Shown in pieces: positions 59,047-64,000 of a stretch of DNA of 64,000 nt (the first letter of the stretch is position 1; each line of letters opens with the position of its first letter). The stretch covers positions 96,212 to 160,211 of the forward strand of contig WRCY01000001.1 of NCBI GenBank assembly GCA_009783695.1, read 5' to 3'. The translations under genes were made by a program, and so were the position numbers. Source of the DNA: Oscillospiraceae bacterium. GTDB taxonomy: Bacteria; Bacillota; Clostridia; Oscillospirales; Ruminococcaceae. The notes beneath the pieces are model-generated. The model was not told the origin of the DNA and did not search any database. It worked only from the letters and a program-made list of their open reading frames with translations.

Positions 59047-59085
59047 CTTTATTTTTATAATCGAGTGAATATGCACAACATACAT

Positions 59086-59324
59086 TTATATTGCAATTAT
59101 CTCTCGTGAACCGGGGAAAACGCAGTGTTCAATATACTGCTCTTAATGAAAGGACTATAGGGAGTTTGCTATACAATAATTCCCCGTGAACCGGGGAAAA
59201 CGCAGTGTTCAATACATTGCTCTTAATGAAAGGACTATAGGGAGTTTGCTATACAATAATTCCCCGTGAACCGGGGAAAATGCAGTGTTCAATACACTGC
59301 TCTTAATGAAAGGACTATAGAGAA
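59086..59324 (+). repeat. Leader repeat, three tandem 80-bp copies before clpE
   Basis: CCGGGGAAAACG recurs at 59111, 59191 and (with TG for CG) 59271, an exact 80-bp period. Each unit has a stem of GCAGTGT with ACACTGC, intact only in the copy next to clpE, and AATGAAAGGACTATAG. This subfamily has GAACCGGGG in place of GAATCGGGG and a different stem. The 278-bp gap contains nothing else recognisable. Confidence 0.9.
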
Positions 59325-61703
59325 ATGATGGTTTGCACAAAATGCAGAAAGAGAATGGCTGTGGTTTTTATTACAACCATGCAGGGCAACGACAAGCGCA
59401 ACGAAGGGCTCTGCCTCGTCTGCGCGAAGGAGCTCGGCGTTCCGCAGGTAGCCGAGTATATAAAGCAGATGGGGCTTTCCGAAGAGGACTTCGAGGAGAG
59501 CTATAAAGCTATTTTCGGCGATGATGAAATTGACGAGATTGACGATTTTGAAGACGACGAGGACGATGTCGGCGGCTTTAAGGTGGGCGGCGCGGGCACA
59601 ATGCCGCAGTTTTTGCAAAACCTTTTCAACAGCGATTTTAAAGGCGGCAACAAACCGCCTCCTCCAAAACTGCAAAGCAATGCAGGCGACTCGTCTTCGG
59701 CTTCGGGAAATAAGCGGGAACGTCTTAAAGCCAAGAAAGACAAGCCGGAAAAGAAACATAAGTTTCTTGACACATTCTGCACAAATCTTACTACCCGCGC
59801 GAAAAAAGGCGAGCTCGACAAGGTTATAGGCCGCGACAAGGAACTCGGCCGCGTGCTGCAGATTCTGTCGCGCAGAACCAAAAACAACCCCTGTTTAATC
59901 GGCGAGCCGGGCGTCGGGAAAACTGCGATTGCCGAAGCGATTGCCCAAAAACTCGTAAAAGGCGATGTGCCGTTCCGGCTCCGCGATAAGGAGCTCTATC
60001 TGCTCGACTTGACCTCGCTCGTCGCAGGGACGCAGTTCCGCGGACAGTTCGAGAGCCGCGTGAAGTCCTTGATTGAAGAAATCAAGAATGCGGGTAACAT
60101 ACTTCTTTTCATAGACGAAGTGCATAATCTTGTAGGCACCGGCGACAGCGAGGGCACCATGAACGCCGCAAATATGTTTAAGCCCGCGCTTTCACGCGGG
60201 GACATGCAGGTAATCGGCGCAACGACCTTCAATGAATACCGCAAGCATATCGAAAAGGACAGCGCGCTTGAGCGCCGTTTCCAGCCCGTAACCATCAACG
60301 AGCCGACAATAGAGGAAACAATTGAGCTGCTCAAAGGCATCAAAAAATATTACGAAGAACATCATAAAATTCATGTTTCCGACGAAATTCTTAACTCATG
60401 TGCAGTTTTATCCGAGCGCTACATCAACGACCGCTTTCTGCCTGATAAAGCGATTGATTTGCTTGACGAGGCGGCGGCCTGTGCAAGCATAAAAAGCACT
60501 GACCTTGCCGAATATGAGAGGCTCAGTGCCGAGAATACCGCGCTTGAAAAAGAGGAAAACGAGATTTTAAGCTCGGGCGATGTAATCAACTACGAGCGCA
60601 TAGCCGAAATAAAAACCCGCCACGCCAGAAACAGTAAGCGGATTGAGGAGCTCATGCCGCTTGTGAGCAATATTCACGTGACGGAGGAAGATATTTCCCG
60701 CGTGATTGAGTTGTGGACGGGGATTCCCGCCGCTAAAATCATGGAAACAGAGTACGGCAAAATCGGCAGGTTAGAAGCAGCTTTAAAAGAAAAGGTAATC
60801 GGGCAGGACGAGGCTGCGGGGCTTGTAGCTTCTGCAATCCGCCGCTCACGGGTACAGCTTAATGTAAGACGCAGGCCGGCTTCGTTCATCTTTGTGGGTC
60901 CCACGGGCGTGGGAAAAACCGAGCTTGTGAAAGTGCTGGCGGGCGAGCTGTTTAATTCCGTGGAGCCGCTCATTCGCCTTGATATGTCGGAGTTCATGGA
61001 AAAACACAGCGTTTCCCGCATGATTGGCTCGCCGCCCGGGTACATCGGCTATGATGAGGCGGGGCAGCTTACTGAAAAAGTCCGCAGAAAACCGTATTCC
61101 GTGATTTTATTTGATGAAATCGAAAAGGCGCATCCGGATGTGATGAATATTCTATTGCAAATTCTTGATGAGGGTAAGGTCAACGACGCACACGGGCGCT
61201 CGGTAAACTTCGAGAATACCGTGATTTGCATGACCTCAAACGCGGGCTCAACCGATAAGTCTATCGGCGTCGGCTTCGCTAAAACAAGCGGCGAGGTTTC
61301 AAAGGAAAAGGCGATGAAAGCACTCAAAGACTTCCTGCGCCCTGAATTCCTGAGCCGCGTAGACGAAATTGTCGTCTTTAAGCCGCTTGACGAAGAAAGC
61401 TACAAAAAAATCGCCGGGCTTATGCTTGAGGAAATGCGCGAGCCGCTCCGCGAGAAGAACATTGAGCTCAATATCGACAGCTCGACCTATGATTTTATCG
61501 CTAAGAAAGCCTTCGGCGGGAAATACGGCGGGCGCGATATCCGCCGCGTAATCCGCAAGGAGCTTGAAGATGAAATCGCAATGCTGATTATCGAAAGCGG
61601 TGAAACAGGCATAGGCGGTATTAATATTTCTTCCGACGGAGAGCGGTTTTACGTGTCGCAGGTACAGGTTGTGATTCCCGCGCCTCCCGCCAAAACCGTA
61701 TGA
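59325..61703 (+). CDS. clpE: ClpE-type ATP-dependent Clp protease ATPase
   Basis: The 792-residue product starts with a zinc finger (CTKCRKR about residue 4 and CLVCAKELG about 32), an acidic stretch ([15 protein letters not shown]), a basic linker and two AAA modules: first with [21 protein letters not shown], Walker [16 protein letters not shown]; second with [23 protein letters not shown] and [26 protein letters not shown]. The Clp_N repeat domain is missing and the middle domain is short, so it resembles ClpE rather than ClpC. It should partner with ClpP, which is not in the window. It overlaps the next gene as ATGA. Confidence 0.9.
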   Translation: MMVCTKCRKRMAVVFITTMQGNDKRNEGLCLVCAKELGVPQVAEYIKQMGLSEEDFEESYKAIFGDDEIDEIDDFEDDEDDVGGFKVGGAGTMPQFLQNLFNSDFKGGNKPPPPKLQSNAGDSSSASGNKRERLKAKKDKPEKKHKFLDTFCTNLTTRAKKGELDKVIGRDKELGRVLQILSRRTKNNPCLIGEPGVGKTAIAEAIAQKLVKGDVPFRLRDKELYLLDLTSLVAGTQFRGQFESRVKSLIEEIKNAGNILLFIDEVHNLVGTGDSEGTMNAANMFKPALSRGDMQVIGATTFNEYRKHIEKDSALERRFQPVTINEPTIEETIELLKGIKKYYEEHHKIHVSDEILNSCAVLSERYINDRFLPDKAIDLLDEAAACASIKSTDLAEYERLSAENTALEKEENEILSSGDVINYERIAEIKTRHARNSKRIEELMPLVSNIHVTEEDISRVIELWTGIPAAKIMETEYGKIGRLEAALKEKVIGQDEAAGLVASAIRRSRVQLNVRRRPASFIFVGPTGVGKTELVKVLAGELFNSVEPLIRLDMSEFMEKHSVSRMIGSPPGYIGYDEAGQLTEKVRRKPYSVILFDEIEKAHPDVMNILLQILDEGKVNDAHGRSVNFENTVICMTSNAGSTDKSIGVGFAKTSGEVSKEKAMKALKDFLRPEFLSRVDEIVVFKPLDEESYKKIAGLMLEEMREPLREKNIELNIDSSTYDFIAKKAFGGKYGGRDIRRVIRKELEDEIAMLIIESGETGIGGINISSDGERFYVSQVQVVIPAPPAKTV

Positions 61704-62356
61704 CCCTTACCAAAAGAGCGTTAATCATAGGCGGCTCGGGCGCAATCGGAAAAGCTCTCGTACGTGAATTTAGTTCGGATTACGAAGTAATTTTTACGTA
61801 CTTGAATAATGAAGCTTGTGCCTCTGCGCTTGAAGCACAGAGCCGCACAGCCGGCATAAAATGCGACATCACCGACCGCGAAGCTGTCTTTAAATTCATA
61901 AACGAATACCCGCATTTCGATTTGCTCGTTAATAATGCGGGTATTTCCGATATAAAATTATTCACGGATATAACTGTTCATGAATGGAACCGCATGCTTG
62001 CCGTTAATTTAACAGGTGCGTTCAACGTCACTCAGGCTGTTCTGCCGACGATGATTCGCCGTAAGAGCGGAGTTATTATCAACGTTTCATCAATTTGGGG
62101 TGAAGTCGGCGCATCGTGTGAAGTACACTACAGCGCAGCGAAAGCCGGGCTCATCGGTTTTTCAAAGGCCTTGGCTAAGGAAGTTGAGCCGTCGGGAATC
62201 CGCGTGCACTACATTGCACCTGGAGCTGTTGAAAGCCCGATGAACAGCGGCTTCGCTGAAGAAGAACTGCTCGGCGCCTGTATTTTTAATGAGGGAGGAA
62301 AAGTTTTAAAACCGGAAGATGTTGCAAAAGAAATACGGCTGATAATTGACAGTTAA
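61700..62356 (+). CDS. Short-chain dehydrogenase/reductase, FabG-like
   Basis: The 218-residue product has the SDR cofactor motif ALIIGGSGAIGKALVREF, FDLLVNNAGISDI, INVSSIWGEVGASCEVHYSAAKAGLIGFSKALAKEV with catalytic Ser, Tyr and Lys, and HYIAPGAVESPMNSG. It is a ymfI/FabG-like SDR often found beside clp or peptidase genes, and probably not the main fatty-acid reductase, which is fabG in the fab operon. The TAA stop is part of a heptamer unit. Confidence 0.88.
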   Translation: MTLTKRALIIGGSGAIGKALVREFSSDYEVIFTYLNNEACASALEAQSRTAGIKCDITDREAVFKFINEYPHFDLLVNNAGISDIKLFTDITVHEWNRMLAVNLTGAFNVTQAVLPTMIRRKSGVIINVSSIWGEVGASCEVHYSAAKAGLIGFSKALAKEVEPSGIRVHYIAPGAVESPMNSGFAEEELLGACIFNEGGKVLKPEDVAKEIRLIIDS

Positions 62357-62373
62357 TTGTCAATTGTCAATTG
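62354..62373. repeat. Heptamer array at the SDR stop codon
   Basis: TAATTGT (whose TAA is the stop), CAATTGT and CAATTG. Three units, between convergent genes. Confidence 0.65.
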
Positions 62374-62377
62374 CCCG

Positions 62378-63190
62378 TCACCCTCCCGCGCTGCTGTACC
62401 GCTTAATCGCATGGTCAAAAATCTTTTTCACAATCGTGAACACCACGAATGGTATAATCAGCCCCCACGCGAGGTACAACGGCGGCAGGCTGTCGAACAG
62501 TGCCATTACCGGGAAATTCGCGATTACAAAGACAGGAATAACAAAGGTTCCGACCCGCTGCATCCACTTGCCGTAAATATGCATGGGCATATTATTGAAG
62601 TCCCACATTCTGCCCGCTATTTCGGTTAACGCTTGTACCTTTACAGTCCAGAACGTAATCAGGCATGGAACCAGGAAAATCGAGTAAGTAAGCACCGTTC
62701 CGCTTATAATCAGGCAAACATAGACTATGATATTTCTGAGCCCTGCCTCCAGTCCCAGCCTGCTCCACGAAATACCGAGCGTTATGAGTCCGCCGATTAT
62801 ATTGGGAATAGGAATCGCAAAATCCACCTCGCGCATTGTCAGATGAAACTGCGTTGAAATGGGCTTCACAATCATGAGGTCGAGCTCGCCGCCCTGCACA
62901 CGCCACGGAATGTAGAAGAAATTCATCATGAACAGCCCTGTATAAATCGAGGTAAGCAGAATAAACGTCCCGATGAACAGCGTGATTTCGTCCGGCGAAA
63001 GCCCGCCGACCGTACTGCCCGTCTGATGCACGATAAAGGCGTAGACAAGCTTTGTCGCGAGCCACATGCACTCGGCGCTGATGCCTATAATAAAGTTCGC
63101 CCTGTATTCAAGCTGCTGCATAAGGCTTATTTTCGTGAACATCCTATGTACCCGAAGGTGCTTTTTTATTTCTTTTAATAAATCTCTCAT
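62378..63190 (-). CDS. ABC-2 family transporter permease
   Basis: The 270-residue product has six hydrophobic segments (FIIGISAECMWLATKLVYAFIV, LSPDEITLFIGTFILLTSIYTGLFMMNFFYIPW, NIIGGLITLGISW and others) and the WRVQGGELDLMIVKPISTQFHL loop that marks ABC-2-type permeases. It follows a second permease on the same strand, so the two should form a heteromeric exporter. GGAGAAAAATT lies 11 bases before the ATG at 63190; ATG 63217 is also in frame. The ATPase gene is presumably beyond the window. Confidence 0.85.
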   Translation of the reverse strand: MRDLLKEIKKHLRVHRMFTKISLMQQLEYRANFIIGISAECMWLATKLVYAFIVHQTGSTVGGLSPDEITLFIGTFILLTSIYTGLFMMNFFYIPWRVQGGELDLMIVKPISTQFHLTMREVDFAIPIPNIIGGLITLGISWSRLGLEAGLRNIIVYVCLIISGTVLTYSIFLVPCLITFWTVKVQALTEIAGRMWDFNNMPMHIYGKWMQRVGTFVIPVFVIANFPVMALFDSLPPLYLAWGLIIPFVVFTIVKKIFDHAIKRYSSAGG

Positions 63191-63220
63191 ATATAATTTT
63201 TCTCCATAAATGTTCATTAT

Positions 63221-63297
63221 TAATTATTAATTATTAATTGTTAATTGTTAATTGTTAATTGTTAATTGTCAATTGTCAATTGTCAATTGTCAATTGT
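63221..63297. repeat. Heptamer array, 11 units
   Basis: Two TAATTAT, five TAATTGT and four CAATTGT units in strict 7-bp phase (77 bp), between the two ABC-2 permease genes. The gradual change along the array suggests stepwise expansion. Confidence 0.85.
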
Positions 63298-63301
63298 TTC
63301 G

Positions 63302-64000
63302 TCATCCTCTTGCCGCGATGTATTTCTTCATACCGACCCGCCAGTAAAGCTGCGACAGCGCCCAAAAAATCAGAATCCATGTGAGCTGCATCGACACGCC
63401 CTCTATTATATCCGCGCGCGAGGCGTTGCCGACGACAATGTTCAGCGGGAAATAAATAATATACTGGAACGGCAGAAATCGCAGGATTGCCACTGCCGTT
63501 TCACCGAATACACTAATCGGGAATATGCCGCCGCTGAGTATGGTTGTAACCACGCCCCAGCCGTTAAAGACGCCCCAGCCCCACGTCAGCCAGAAGCTTG
63601 TCGCCGACAGGAAGTAAAACATCATGCAGTTAATTAATAGCGACAGCGGCGCAACAGCCAGAGCTACTGCGATGTTCATAAAATCGAACTCCGCGCCGAC
63701 CGTGAAAACGAGCATGAAGAGCAGACCCGCGCCGATAATCACAGCCATAAGGCACTCTATGAGCTTTCCGCCGAAAAAGCCGATGATTCTGTACGGCAGG
63801 TGCCCGACCGGCTGAACGAAAAAGCGGTTCATGTTCCCTTCCATTATATCACGCATTATGTCATATTCAAAGCCGGTGGCAACGATGCGCGCCATGACTG
63901 CCGCCATGACTATGTAGACGACCATCTGGCTGTACTCATAGCCGAACAGTACCGCCTCTTCCTCTGCCTGCCCGCCGTAAATCGCCGTCCACAGGAAAAA
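63302..64000 (-). CDS. ABC-2 family permease, partial (start beyond the window)
   Basis: The frame runs from the stop at 63302 to the window edge, 233 codons. It has at least five hydrophobic segments and the motif IVATGFEYDIMRDIMEGNMNRFFVQPVGHLPYR, then LPFQYIIYFPLNIVVG, as in ABC-2 (DUF990-like) permeases. The fragment further toward the edge (FLWTAIYGGQAEEEAVLFGYEY) is part of the same frame. It pairs with the 62378-63190 permease. Confidence 0.82.
   Translation of the reverse strand, partial: FFLWTAIYGGQAEEEAVLFGYEYSQMVVYIVMAAVMARIVATGFEYDIMRDIMEGNMNRFFVQPVGHLPYRIIGFFGGKLIECLMAVIIGAGLLFMLVFTVGAEFDFMNIAVALAVAPLSLLINCMMFYFLSATSFWLTWGWGVFNGWGVVTTILSGGIFPISVFGETAVAILRFLPFQYIIYFPLNIVVGNASRADIIEGVSMQLTWILIFWALSQLYWRVGMKKYIAARG

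Noticed and set aside
59086..59324. Regular repeats that could suggest a CRISPR array
   Set aside because: The whole 80-bp unit is repeated, with no unique spacers, and it matches the leader family.
63221..63297. Phase-variable simple repeat controlling the ABC permease gene
   Set aside because: The array lies 30 bases upstream of the start and not in a coding frame or promoter spacer; changes in unit number would not shift a frame.
1..64000. tRNA, rRNA or known riboswitch sequences
   Set aside because: No cloverleaf, rRNA stretch or familiar riboswitch core was recognised on reading both strands; a covariance search was not possible here.

Overview
The window reads as chromosomal DNA of an anaerobic low-to-medium GC Firmicute, most likely an uncultured member of the class Clostridia. 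The pointers are a FabK-type fatty-acid synthesis cluster, an EcfA1/EcfA2/EcfT-TruA operon, a NusG-II/Gx-transporter/ApbE cluster, YerC, DUF5711, DUF6809-like and DUF6774-like proteins, consistent AGGAGG-type ribosome binding sites and sigma-A promoters. The order within Clostridia cannot be fixed from sequence alone. No rRNA, tRNA, CRISPR array, prophage or intact insertion sequence was seen.

Layout. 1-11.5 kb (minus strand): radC (partial), ilvD, a DUF4932-like lipoprotein, a flavin reductase, a tiny membrane protein, a ROK glucokinase, a formate/nitrite-type channel, a BTAD regulator, a membrane protein of unknown role, then proA/PH-like protein/proB. 11.6-22.6 kb (minus): acpP and the fatty-acid operon read fabH, fabK, orf, fabG, fabF, accB, fabZ, orf, accC, orf, accD, accA; fabD and aroE lie on the other side of a divergent promoter region (22.9-24.5 kb, plus). 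24.6-30.7 kb: one 2058-residue secreted, multi-domain protein with a dockerin-like end. 30.8-34.0 kb (minus): an XRE regulator, a shortened ManC-like protein, a CorC-type CBS protein and tatD. 34.4-41.2 kb (mostly plus): yerC, a methyltransferase, hslO, glmU, prs and a CPBP protease, interrupted twice by a small divergent DUF6809/XRE module. 41.3-46.5 kb (minus): apbE, NusG-II protein, Gx transporter, an HATPase protein and a two-component pair. 46.8-62.4 kb (plus): ruvC, ruvA, pdxS, ruvB, GNAT, glmM, an RlmI-like methyltransferase, ecfA1-ecfA2-(orf)-ecfT-truA, a DUF5711 protein, a CvpA-like protein, clpE and an SDR. 62.4-64 kb (minus): two ABC-2 permeases, the second cut by the window edge.

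The most striking signal is not a gene. A dispersed leader repeat of about 75-85 bp sits directly in front of the start codons of at least twenty unrelated genes on both strands. Its order is GTTTGAAAATAAA, a TCGGGGAAAACG box, a hairpin whose arms differ between copies while remaining paired, and TGTGAAGAAAGGACTTAATG, which supplies the ribosome binding site. In several places it is tandemly repeated, three times with an exact 80-bp period at both fabK and clpE. Three further repeat families are interleaved with it: compound palindromic elements, a 159-bp MITE-like element with 16-bp inverted ends and its single-ended relics, and heptamer arrays (TAATTGT/CAATTGT) that tend to begin at stop codons. 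Other points of note are an ecfA2 gene without a usual start codon, a shortened GDP-mannose-pyrophosphorylase-like protein, and the duplicated DUF6809/XRE module with matching palindromic operators.
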